Positions 1 through 5,269 are shown, counted from the stretch's first letter. The stretch: 8,133 nucleotides of DNA from JANNHP01 sp031404455 (GCA_031404455.1 JANNHP010000092.1:1-8133); one strand, 5' to 3'. The notes: generated by a model not told the origin, from the sequence alone. Numbers and translations: made by a program.

Positions 1-30
1 GCTCTGCCGCGCGAGGCGTCCGGATCCCGG

Positions 31-61
31 TCCCTCGGACGGCCTGCGGCCGTCCACGGGA
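31..61 (-). other. Stem-loop downstream of tRNA-Ser, terminator-like
   Basis: Positions 37-44 and 48-55 form a perfect 8-bp GC-rich stem with a 3-nt loop. The stem extends outward through C36/A56 (G·U on the minus strand), one mismatch (35/57), then pairs 34/58 to 31/61. It lies about 50 nt past the tRNA in the direction of tadA-tRNA transcription. No T-tract follows on either strand, so it is not a classical intrinsic terminator. It could be a Rho-assisted stop, an RNA-stability element, or part of a structured RNA continuing off the window. Nothing else coding is visible in positions 1-107. Confidence 0.4.
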
Positions 62-119
62 ACCCCTCGAGCCAACACGGCCAGGCGGCGCAGCCGCCAA
101 GCCGTGTTGGCGGAGGGGT
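62..119 (-). repeat. Imperfect palindrome embedding the tRNA-Ser 3' end
   Basis: The plus-strand arm at 62-80 reads ACCCCTCGAGCCAACACGG. The reverse complement of 119-102 reads ACCCCTCCGCCAACACGG. The two arms differ only by GA versus C in the middle. The right arm contains the 3' acceptor strand, discriminator base and CCA of the tRNA gene, so positions 62-74 are close to an inverted copy of the tRNA 3' end. Inside the arms, 84-89 pairs with 93-98 (GGCGGC/GCCGCC) around a 3-nt loop. In minus-strand RNA, 82/100 is G·U and 83/99 is U·U. The structure may act as a 3' trailer hairpin or terminator that competes with the acceptor stem. No T-tract follows. Confidence 0.6.
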
Positions 120-197
120 AGGGATTCGAACCCTAGGTAGCTGTGAAGCTACACCAGTTTTCGAAACTGGCACATTCGACCACTCTGTCACCCCTCC
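108..197 (-). tRNA. tRNA-Ser(CGA), CCA encoded
   Basis: On the minus strand the cloverleaf is complete. It has a 7-bp acceptor stem GGAGGGG/CCCCTCC (191-197 with 112-118), a short D stem ACA/TGT, and anticodon stem CCAGT/ACTGG around loop TTCGAAA. The long variable arm has a GTAGCT/AGCTAC helix, and the T arm is TAGGG-TTCGAAT-CCCTA. The discriminator base is G (111) and CCA is encoded at 110-108. The long variable arm marks a class II tRNA, and anticodon CGA (163-161) identifies the serine isoacceptor reading UCG, by eye a very common serine codon in this window. It lies 84 nt downstream of tadA on the same strand, with no obvious promoter of its own, so co-transcription with tadA is possible. 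Confidence 0.97.
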
Positions 198-214
198 GCT
201 GTCTCACGGGTTCT

Positions 215-251
215 GCGATCCGCCGCGGCGCGGGGCGCCGCGACGGATCGC
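215..251 (-). terminator. 17-bp hairpin between tadA and tRNA-Ser
   Basis: Positions 215-231 pair with 235-251 around a 3-nt loop. Sixteen of 17 pairs are Watson-Crick. The exception, 223/243, is C·A on the plus strand but G·U in minus-strand RNA, so the hairpin is fully paired in the tadA transcript. It begins 31 nt after the tadA stop codon and ends 17 nt before the tRNA 5' end. Its position suggests a tadA transcript end or a structural boundary for RNase P processing of a tadA-tRNA transcript. There is no downstream T-tract, so intrinsic termination is uncertain. The rest of the 198-281 spacer shows nothing recognisable. Confidence 0.5.
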
Positions 252-281
252 GAGGCACTCGTCATCTTGGAAACGTATCCG

Positions 282-815
282 TCACGTCTCTCGGACGGAC
301 GGGTCGGTGCCCTCACCTCCGGACTTTCGGCCGTCCGTTGGTTCGGGACGGAGGGTTTTCGCGGCTCTGCGTTTCGCCGCAAAGAAGTCCGCGAGCAGCG
401 CGCCACACTCCCCGGACATCACGCCGCCCGTGACTTCGGCCCGGTGGTTGAGCTTCGGATGCCTCAGGAGGTCGAGCACCGAGCCCGCCGCGCCGGCCTT
501 CGGGTCGAATGCGCCGAACACCACGCGCGGTATCCGCGCGAGCACCACGGCGCCTGCGCACATGGCGCACGGTTCGAGCGTCACGTAGAGCGTGCAGCGA
601 TCGAGACGCCACGACTCGAGCGCCGCAGCAGCGGCCGTGATGACGAGCATCTCGGCGTGCGCCGTCGGGTCGTGGAGCCGTTCCCTGCGATTGCGGTCAC
701 GCGCCACGATCTCGCCGTCCCGCACGAGCACGGCGCCGACGGGCGCCTCGTCCTCCGCGGCGGCGCGGCGGGCCTCCGCGAGCGCCGCTTGCATGAAACG
801 CAGGTCCTCGTCCAT
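282..815 (-). CDS. tadA: tRNA-specific adenosine deaminase TadA
   Basis: TadA converts adenosine 34 of tRNA-Arg(ACG) to inosine, so that one tRNA reads CGU, CGC and CGA. The 177-residue product has the cytidine/deoxycytidylate deaminase fold. The motif PTAHAE carries the zinc ligand His53 and the proton-shuttling Glu55, and PCAMC supplies zinc ligands Cys83 and Cys86. Downstream, AGSVLDLLRHPKLNHR and the GECGALLADFF stretch match the family closely. A polar tail of about 25 residues (from about 153) goes beyond the core. The ATG at 815 is chosen because homology begins there; an ATG 9 nt upstream is out of frame. The start has no Shine-Dalgarno but has TTATAC/TATACG just upstream. The gene is divergent from the cysteine desulfurase with 24 bp between starts. 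The reading frame stays open far upstream, antisense to other genes, which is a GC artefact. Confidence 0.95.
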   Translation of the reverse strand: MDEDLRFMQAALAEARRAAAEDEAPVGAVLVRDGEIVARDRNRRERLHDPTAHAEMLVITAAAAALESWRLDRCTLYVTLEPCAMCAGAVVLARIPRVVFGAFDPKAGAAGSVLDLLRHPKLNHRAEVTGGVMSGECGALLADFFAAKRRAAKTLRPEPTDGRKSGGEGTDPSVRET

Positions 816-822
816 CCCGCCA

Positions 823-853
823 TCGTATAAAGAGCAGCCATGAGACCCGTCCA
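823..853. promoter_or_regulatory. Compact divergent promoter region, tadA / cysteine desulfurase
   Basis: Only 24 bp (816-839) separate the two start codons. An A/T-rich core at 824-830 gives TATAAA on the plus strand (825-830, 9 nt before the desulfurase ATG). On the minus strand it gives TTATAC or TATACG, with TATACG ending 7 nt before the tadA ATG. On the minus strand TGGACG (853-848) lies 18 nt before TTATAC and could serve as a -35. No -35-like sequence is at the right distance on the plus strand. Both transcripts would begin at or within a few nucleotides of the start codon, and no Shine-Dalgarno is present for either gene. The assignment rests on motif and spacing only. Confidence 0.45.
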
Positions 854-2012
854 TCTCGACAACAACGCGACGACCCCGCTCTCCCCCGAGGCCCGCGCGG
901 CGATGGAGCCCTACCTCGAGGGGCAGTTCGGCAACCCGCTCACGTCGCACCGCTTCGGCGCGTCGCCGAGGGCGGCGGTCGAGTCGGCGCGCGAGGACGT
1001 CGCGGCGCTCGTCGGCGCACCCGCGTCGGAGTGCGAGGTCCTCTTCAACTCGGGAGGGACCGAAGGTCTCAACCACGCCGTCAAGGGCATCGCGTTCCGG
1101 TCTCTCGAAGGCGGACGCGCGGGACCGCGGCGCAGGATCGTCCTCGGCGGCATCGAGCACTACGCCGTGTCCCAGAGCGCGCGGTGGCTCGCCGAGCGTT
1201 TCGGCTTCGAGGTCGTCGTCGTCAACCCCGGACGCGAGGGTGTGGTGGCGGCAGCCTCGTTCGTCGCGGCACTCGACCGCGAGACGACCGCGCTCGCGGC
1301 GCTCCAGTGGGCCAACAACGAGGTCGGGACCCTGCAGCCCGTCCGCGACGTGGGACGCGCCTGCCGCGAGGCCGGCATCCCGTTCGTCTGCGACGCGGTC
1401 CAGGCCGCCGGCAAAGTCGATCTCGCGGGCGCCTTCCCCGCGGCCGACGCGTGGGCCTTCTCCGCGCACAAGCTCCACGGACCGAAGGGAGCCGGCGCGC
1501 TCGTCGTGCGCAAGGGCCTCGAACTCGACTCGCTGCTGCACGGCGCGGCGCAGGAGGGCGGACGCCGCGGCGGCACGCACAACGTGCCAGGCATCGTCGG
1601 ACTCGCCGCCGCCGCACGCGCGGCGCGCGGGCGCCTCGCGACTGAGGGCGCGCGTCTCGCCGGACTCCGCGATCACCTCTGGACTCTGCTCCACGAGAAG
1701 ATCGACGGCGTCGCGTGGAACGGCCAGGGCGCGCCGCTCCTGCCGAACACGCTCAACGTCTCGTTCGAAGGCTGTCCGTCGCAGGAGACGTGCGACGAGA
1801 TGGACCGCCGCGGCTTCGCCGTCGCCGCGGGCGCCGCGTGTCGGACGGGCGATCCCCGTCCTTCGCACACCATCGTCGCGATGGGACATTCCGAGGGCCG
1901 CGGCCTCACGAGCGTCCGCATCAGCCTCGGCTCCGAGACGACGCGGCACGACGTCCTCGCGGCCGCCGACGCCTTCTCGGAATCGGTCGCGAAGCTCCGC
2001 GGCAACCGCTGA
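840..2012 (+). CDS. Cysteine desulfurase, NifS/IscS family
   Basis: This is a PLP enzyme that takes sulfur from L-cysteine, leaving alanine and an enzyme persulfide used for Fe-S clusters, thiolated tRNA and other thio-cofactors. The 390 residues match the usual length. LDNNATTPL is at the N-terminus. His107 (IEHYAV) stacks on PLP, Asp185 (CDAVQ) and Gln188 bind the cofactor, and Lys211 (SAHKLHGPKGAGAL) forms the Schiff base. The segment QEGGRRGGTHNVPGIVGL follows. Cys334 in AAGAACRTGDPRPSH aligns with the catalytic persulfide cysteine. Two family motifs are altered: SGGTEG replaces the usual SGATES, and AAGAAC replaces the serine-rich SSGSAC. The gene stands alone: no scaffold, SufE or IscA gene is next to it. 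The downstream neighbour is a cysteine dioxygenase. The ATG at 840 has TATAAA upstream and no Shine-Dalgarno. Which acceptor it serves cannot be told from sequence. Confidence 0.93.
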   Translation: MRPVHLDNNATTPLSPEARAAMEPYLEGQFGNPLTSHRFGASPRAAVESAREDVAALVGAPASECEVLFNSGGTEGLNHAVKGIAFRSLEGGRAGPRRRIVLGGIEHYAVSQSARWLAERFGFEVVVVNPGREGVVAAASFVAALDRETTALAALQWANNEVGTLQPVRDVGRACREAGIPFVCDAVQAAGKVDLAGAFPAADAWAFSAHKLHGPKGAGALVVRKGLELDSLLHGAAQEGGRRGGTHNVPGIVGLAAAARAARGRLATEGARLAGLRDHLWTLLHEKIDGVAWNGQGAPLLPNTLNVSFEGCPSQETCDEMDRRGFAVAAGAACRTGDPRPSHTIVAMGHSEGRGLTSVRISLGSETTRHDVLAAADAFSESVAKLRGNR

Positions 2013-2039
2013 ACCGCCGCCCGTCCGCCACTGCCCCGG

Positions 2040-2068
2040 TTGACCGCGTCCCCGGCGAGGGGTAGGTT
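2040..2068 (+). promoter_or_regulatory. Sigma70-type promoter of the cysteine dioxygenase gene
   Basis: TTGACC (2040-2045) and TAGGTT (2063-2068) are separated by exactly 17 nt. Five of six -35 bases and four of six -10 bases match the consensus. The -10 box ends 7 nt before the ATG at 2076, so transcription would start at about 2075-2076 and give a leaderless mRNA. This fits the absence of a Shine-Dalgarno. It lies in the 63-bp gap after the desulfurase stop codon, so the dioxygenase gene starts its own unit even though it follows in the same direction. Confidence 0.65.
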
Positions 2069-2075
2069 GCGGCCG

Positions 2076-2696
2076 ATGACCCAGCGCGTCGTGTCCGTCG
2101 CCTCGCTCGTCGACGAGCTCAGGAAGACCGAGGGCGGTCCGATCACGAGCGACCGGATCGCCGACGTCCTCTCCGGCGTGACGCTCGACGAAGCCACGAT
2201 CCGCCCGTACGTACGGTTCGCCGACGACCACTACACGCGCAGCCTCGTCCACCGCGACGCGCACTTCGACATCATGGTGCTCTGCTGGATGCCCGGCCAG
2301 GGCACGCCCATCCACACGCACAACGGGCAGCTCGGCTGGGCGTTCACGACGCGCGGCGCCCTCGAGTGCGTCGAGTACCGCTACATGGGCTGCGACCGTC
2401 CAGAGAACCAGAACGTCGCCGGGCTCGACTGTCTCGCGGGAGGCATGAAGGTGAAGCTCGACCGCGCCGAGAGCCTGCTCGCGACGCCCGGCGGGCCGCT
2501 GAACCGCGTGACGAAGCAGGTGACGATCCATTCGCTCACGGTGCCGCAGGACATGAAGGAGCCGGTCGTCAGTTTCCACGTCTATTCGCTGCCCTTCGAC
2601 TCGTGCGTGGTCTTCGACGTGGCCCAGGGCCACTGCAGCCGCAAGGAGCTCGCCTTCGACTACGCCCCCGAGGGCTACACCGTCCGGATGCGGTAG
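2076..2696 (+). CDS. cdo: Cysteine dioxygenase (cupin)
   Basis: This non-heme iron enzyme oxidises L-cysteine with O2 to cysteine sulfinate, the first step of cysteine breakdown. The 206-residue product has the family's key elements. Arg55 (HYTRSL) binds the substrate carboxylate. His80 and His82 (PIHTH) and His152 (TIHSLT) are the expected three iron ligands, and Tyr170 in HVYSLPFDSCVVFD aligns with the active-site tyrosine of mammalian CDO. By manual alignment the cysteine that crosslinks to that tyrosine in mammals is Gly87 here, as in other bacterial enzymes. The third histidine is followed by SLT instead of the usual RVEN. The ATG at 2076 is preferred over an in-frame TTG at 2040, which lies in the -35 box. 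The gene heads a tight cluster with the VOC protein. Other thiol dioxygenases (3-mercaptopropionate type) are possible, but Arg55 and the C-terminal motif favour cysteine. Confidence 0.9.
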   Translation: MTQRVVSVASLVDELRKTEGGPITSDRIADVLSGVTLDEATIRPYVRFADDHYTRSLVHRDAHFDIMVLCWMPGQGTPIHTHNGQLGWAFTTRGALECVEYRYMGCDRPENQNVAGLDCLAGGMKVKLDRAESLLATPGGPLNRVTKQVTIHSLTVPQDMKEPVVSFHVYSLPFDSCVVFDVAQGHCSRKELAFDYAPEGYTVRMR

Positions 2697-2702
2697 CCGC
2701 GC

Positions 2703-3059
2703 GTGAAAGAGGTCTACGGCGGCGTCCGGATCGTGACGTTCACCACGCGCAACCTCGCGAAGGCCCGCGCCTTCTACGTGGACCGGCTCGGGCTCTCGGT
2801 GCTGAAGGAGGAGCCCCACCTCTTCGTGATGGTCAACGCAGGCACGTTCCGGCTCTCGATCGATCGCGCGGACGAGGTCCATCCGGCGAAGGGCGGCGGC
2901 GCGACGCTGCACTTCCGCGTGCGCAACGTGGCGAAGACGGCGAAGGAGCTCGACGCCCGCGGCATCGTCTACGAGATGTTCACGGGCCCGCGCGTCGGCG
3001 ACTACCTCGAGGCCACCGACCCCGACGGCTACCGGCTGATCTTCGCCGAGCGTCCGTGA
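2703..3059 (+). CDS. VOC-family (glyoxalase/bleomycin-resistance fold) protein
   Basis: The 118-residue product has two beta-alpha-beta-beta-beta modules of the vicinal oxygen chelate superfamily. The first has TTRNLAKARAFYVDRLGL; the second has FRVRNVAKTAKELDARGI, ending in ATDPDGYRLIFAERP. Such proteins include glyoxalases, extradiol dioxygenases, epimerases and drug-binding resistance proteins. In my manual alignment the usual metal ligands are not obvious: the first-strand His is an Ile, the second-module His a Thr, and the last Glu an Ile. It may therefore be a non-metal binding protein. The GTG start at 2703 is 6 bp after the dioxygenase stop, has no Shine-Dalgarno, and is probably translationally coupled. 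The stop overlaps the methyltransferase GTG by 4 bp. The substrate is unknown; a link to thiol metabolism is only suggested by position. Confidence 0.85.
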   Translation: MKEVYGGVRIVTFTTRNLAKARAFYVDRLGLSVLKEEPHLFVMVNAGTFRLSIDRADEVHPAKGGGATLHFRVRNVAKTAKELDARGIVYEMFTGPRVGDYLEATDPDGYRLIFAERP

Positions 3060-3673
3060 CTCCCGACCCGTCCGATCGGCGCCCGCCCGATCAGCAACCG
3101 TCCGATCAGCGCCCGCCGGACCGAGACCGCTGGGACGCGCGGCACATGGCCGCCGACGACGTCGATCCCGCGCCGTCGGCGTTCCTCGTCGAGACGGCGG
3201 AGCGACTGCCCGTGTCGGGACGCGCCCTCGACATCGCCTGCGGACGCGGACGCAACGCCGCGTGGCTCGCGACCCGCGGGCTCTGCGTCGACGCGATCGA
3301 CGTCTCGACGATCGGTCTCGCGAAGGCGAGGTCGCTCGCCGCGCGCCGCGGCGTCGCGGACCGGGTCCGCACGATCGAGCGGGATCTCACGCAAGGCCTG
3401 CCGCCGCTCGACGGGCCCTACGACGTCGTGATGTGCCTCCACTACCGCGATCCCGCACTCTGGCCCGCGCTTCCCGCGCTCGTCGCACCCAGCGGAGTCC
3501 TCCTCGTCGAGACGCTCGCGCGCGACGCGACGAACCTCGACCTCAACCCGGATCACCTCTCCGAGCGGGACGAACTGCTCGCGGCGGCGACGGGCCTCTC
3601 GATCCTGTTCCACGGCCGCGCCGCGGCCGGGAAGCGTGCGACCGACCGACTCCTCGCGCGGCGCGTCCGATAG
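3056..3673 (+). CDS. Class I SAM-dependent methyltransferase, TehB-like
   Basis: The 205-residue product has a Rossmann-type methyltransferase domain. RWDARH (25-30) comes first, then motif I ALDIACGRGRN (57-67), the acidic end of strand 2 at Asp82 (DAIDVS), and motif IV PYDVVMCLHY (121-130). The RWDxR opening, the PSAFLVE segment and the NPDHLSERDEL stretch resemble the tellurite-resistance/thiopurine methyltransferase-like group. The substrate cannot be inferred. The GTG at 3056 overlaps the VOC stop in a GTGA, and the only other in-frame start before motif I (ATG 3146) would remove the conserved RWDARH, so 3056 is favoured. Residues 5-24 are four proline/aspartate-rich pentapeptides from a 15-bp tandem repeat, probably a disordered tail. 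It is part of the cdo-VOC cluster. It may methylate small thiols or metalloids, as relatives do, but this is inference. Confidence 0.82.
   Translation: MTPDPSDRRPPDQQPSDQRPPDRDRWDARHMAADDVDPAPSAFLVETAERLPVSGRALDIACGRGRNAAWLATRGLCVDAIDVSTIGLAKARSLAARRGVADRVRTIERDLTQGLPPLDGPYDVVMCLHYRDPALWPALPALVAPSGVLLVETLARDATNLDLNPDHLSERDELLAAATGLSILFHGRAAAGKRATDRLLARRVR
3068..3127 (+). repeat. Four tandem 15-bp units at the methyltransferase N-terminus
   Basis: Units begin at 3068, 3083, 3098 and 3113. Units 1 and 3 differ by a single base, unit 2 is similar, and unit 4 is diverged. They encode PSDRR, PPDQQ, PSDQR and PPDRD. The period keeps the reading frame, so copy number could change without breaking the gene. 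The repeated core CCGATC(A/G)G could also be a series of direct binding sites if translation began further down, but there is no sign of a promoter here. Confidence 0.8.
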
Positions 3674-3676
3674 CAT
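3671..3676 (+). promoter_or_regulatory. Possible -10 box ahead of rlmN
   Basis: TAGCAT overlaps the methyltransferase stop codon and ends 10 nt before the rlmN ATG. The rlmN start has no Shine-Dalgarno, so a very short leader or leaderless transcript is plausible. No good -35 lies 16-18 nt upstream. It could equally be chance, with rlmN read from the upstream cluster. Confidence 0.25.
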
Positions 3677-3686
3677 CTCGCTCCCG

Positions 3687-4754
3687 ATGGCCGCCCAGCC
3701 CCTCCCCGACCTCGCCGACATGACCCGTGACGAACTCACGGCGTTCCTCGTCGCAGCCGGCGAGAAGCGCTTCCGCGGCGATCAGGTGTTCCGCTGGATC
3801 TGGAAGAAGCTCGCCGTGAGCTTCGACGAGATGACCGACCTGCCCGCGGCGCTGCGCGTGAAGCTCGCCGCGATCTCGCGGATCGGCGCCGTGACCGCCG
3901 ACCGCGTGGACGTGAGCCGCGACGGCACGCGGAAGTTCCTCGTGCGGCTTCGCGACGGCAAGGCCGTCGAGGCGGTGCTCATCCCCGAGGAATCGCGGAT
4001 GACGCTCTGCATCTCGTCGCAGGTCGGATGCGCGCTGGCGTGCGCGTTCTGCGCGACGGGCACGATGGGACTCACGCGGAACCTCACGCCCGGCGAGATC
4101 GCGGGGCAGGTCGCGCTCGCCGTCCGCACGCTGCGCGACGAGCCGCACCCGGGACATCCCGAGCGCGAGCGGCCCGTGACGAACGTCGTCTACATGGGCA
4201 TGGGCGAACCGCTGCACAACTACGACAACGTCCTCGCGTCGCTGCGCATCCTCACCGACGAGCAGGGCCTCGACTTCGCGCCGCGGCGGATCACCGTCTC
4301 GACCGTCGGTCTCGTCCCGCAGATGAAGGCGCTCGGCGAGTCGATGCCCGTGACGCTCGCCGTCTCGCTGCACGCGCCGACCGACGCGATCCGCGGACGG
4401 ATCATGCCCATCAACAAGAAGCACGATCTGCGCGCCGTGATCGAGGCGTGCCGCGCGTTCCCGTTGAAGTCGCGCGCACGGATCACGTTCGAGTACGTCC
4501 TCCTCGCGGGCGTCAACGACCGCCTCGCGGACGCCGACGACCTCGCAACCGTGATCGACGGGCTCGCGTGCAAGGTGAACCTCATTCCTTGGAACGAGCA
4601 CGCGGGCGCCGACTTCAAGCGACCCGGCGACGCGGCGATCAACGCGTTCGCGCGACGCCTCGAAGAACGCGGCGTCACCTGCATGGTCCGGACGACGCGC
4701 GGCCGCGACATCGCCGCGGCTTGCGGACAACTCGCGCTGACGGAGGGCCGATGA
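3687..4754 (+). CDS. rlmN: Dual-specificity RNA methyltransferase RlmN (23S rRNA A2503 / tRNA A37)
   Basis: This radical-SAM enzyme puts a methyl group on C2 of adenosine 2503 in 23S rRNA and of adenosine 37 in certain tRNAs, helping decoding and peptidyl-transferase function. The 355-residue product has an N-terminal accessory domain with KRFRGDQVFRWIW. The radical-SAM cluster motif is CALACAFC (Cys115, Cys119, Cys122). Cys108 (TLCISSQVG) and Cys346 (AAACGQL) align with the two catalytic cysteines of E. coli RlmN (118 and 355), and Glu95 with its Glu105. VYMGMGEP and AVSLHAPTD are further family signatures. The ATG at 3687 is preferred over an in-frame upstream ATG (3636) inside the methyltransferase gene. 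The gene begins 13 bp after the methyltransferase stop, and its stop overlaps the next start as ATGA. The C-terminal cysteine and GMGEP separate it from other radical-SAM families; Cfr would be the only close alternative, and the neighbourhood suggests housekeeping RlmN. Confidence 0.96.
   Translation: MAAQPLPDLADMTRDELTAFLVAAGEKRFRGDQVFRWIWKKLAVSFDEMTDLPAALRVKLAAISRIGAVTADRVDVSRDGTRKFLVRLRDGKAVEAVLIPEESRMTLCISSQVGCALACAFCATGTMGLTRNLTPGEIAGQVALAVRTLRDEPHPGHPERERPVTNVVYMGMGEPLHNYDNVLASLRILTDEQGLDFAPRRITVSTVGLVPQMKALGESMPVTLAVSLHAPTDAIRGRIMPINKKHDLRAVIEACRAFPLKSRARITFEYVLLAGVNDRLADADDLATVIDGLACKVNLIPWNEHAGADFKRPGDAAINAFARRLEERGVTCMVRTTRGRDIAAACGQLALTEGR
4742..4747 (+). promoter_or_regulatory. 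Shine-Dalgarno of the gamma-carbonic-anhydrase-like gene
   Basis: GGAGGG lies inside the end of rlmN. It is only 3 nt from the ATG at 4751 but 9 nt from the in-frame ATG at 4757. The spacing favours 4757, while the ATGA overlap with the rlmN stop favours 4751 by coupling. The proteins differ by two residues. Confidence 0.6.
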
Positions 4755-5266
4755 GCATGCGACTGGTCCGGGGCGTCTACCTCGCCGACGGCGTCCACGT
4801 GATCGGCGACGTGACGATCGGACGGGACACGAACATCTGGTTCGGGTCCGTCGTCCGCGGCGACGTCGCGCCGATCCGGATCGGGCACAAGGTCAACATC
4901 CAGGACAATTGCACCGTCCACTGCGACGACGACGTGCCGAACGTGTTCGGCGACCGCGTCACCCTCGCGCACGGCGTCATCGCGCACGGTTGCGAGATCG
5001 GCGACGGCTCGCTCATCGGCATCGGTGCGACACTGCTCGCCGGGTCCAAGATCGGCCGCAACTGTCTCGTCGCTGCGGGCGCAGTCGTGTCGCCGAACTT
5101 CGTAGTCCCCGACGGCATGGTCGTGATGGGTCTCCCGGGCCGCGTCGTCCGCGAGACGAGCGCGCGCGAGAAGGCCTACATCGCGATGGTGCCGGACCGC
5201 TATCTCCGCCTCGCGAAGGTCCATCACGAGCAACCGGAGGACCCGCGCGTCCGGCCGTGGGCGTGA
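4751..5266 (+). CDS. Gamma-carbonic-anhydrase family hexapeptide-repeat protein
   Basis: The product is 171 residues, or 169 if it starts at ATG 4757. It is a left-handed beta-helix with hexapeptide turns (VIGDVTIG, IGIGATLLAGSKIG), followed by a C-terminal helix from about residue 134. Numbered from 4757, His55 (TVHCDD), His72 and His77 (LAHGVIAHGC) match the three zinc ligands of the Cam/YrdA group, including the 5-residue spacing of the last two. RGD (34-36) supplies the conserved Arg and Asp. The proteins are trimeric with metal sites at subunit interfaces. Some hydrate CO2 and many have no proven activity. The family includes YrdA, PaaY and CaiE, so a true carbonic anhydrase role is not certain. 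The acidic loop with the proton-shuttle glutamate of Cam seems absent. The gene is coupled to rlmN and ends 3 bp from a convergent gene. Confidence 0.88.
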   Translation: MSMRLVRGVYLADGVHVIGDVTIGRDTNIWFGSVVRGDVAPIRIGHKVNIQDNCTVHCDDDVPNVFGDRVTLAHGVIAHGCEIGDGSLIGIGATLLAGSKIGRNCLVAAGAVVSPNFVVPDGMVVMGLPGRVVRETSAREKAYIAMVPDRYLRLAKVHHEQPEDPRVRPWA

Positions 5267-5269
5267 GCG

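Noticed and set aside
1..107. Possible SRP (4.5S) RNA gene downstream of tadA and the tRNA, as tadA-scr synteny in Bacillus would suggest
   Set aside because: The conserved GGAAGCAGCC-type domain is not present on the minus strand here. It could lie further left, outside the window.
2049..2063. Small CCCC/GGGG dyad in the dioxygenase promoter spacer
   Set aside because: A 4-bp stem in GC-rich DNA is not significant as an operator or terminator.
2040..2075. TTG start giving a 218-residue cysteine dioxygenase
   Set aside because: The added residues are not family-like, and the TTG is part of the -35 hexamer of a good promoter.
2205..2216. 12-bp palindrome CCGTACGTACGG
   Set aside because: It lies within the dioxygenase coding region (residues around RPYVRF) with no promoter nearby; likely chance.
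282..2912. 876-residue minus-strand open frame continuing upstream of tadA
   Set aside because: Only the last 177 residues are TadA. The rest is antisense to the desulfurase, dioxygenase and VOC genes and is Arg/Glu/Val-rich low-information sequence, a GC-rich shadow frame.
3029..4730. Long minus-strand frames opposite the methyltransferase and rlmN
   Set aside because: They mirror confidently assigned plus-strand genes and show no recognisable motif.
4028..4750. Upstream extension of the carbonic-anhydrase frame antiphase to rlmN
   Set aside because: It is arginine-rich shadow sequence within rlmN; the real gene starts at 4751 or 4757.
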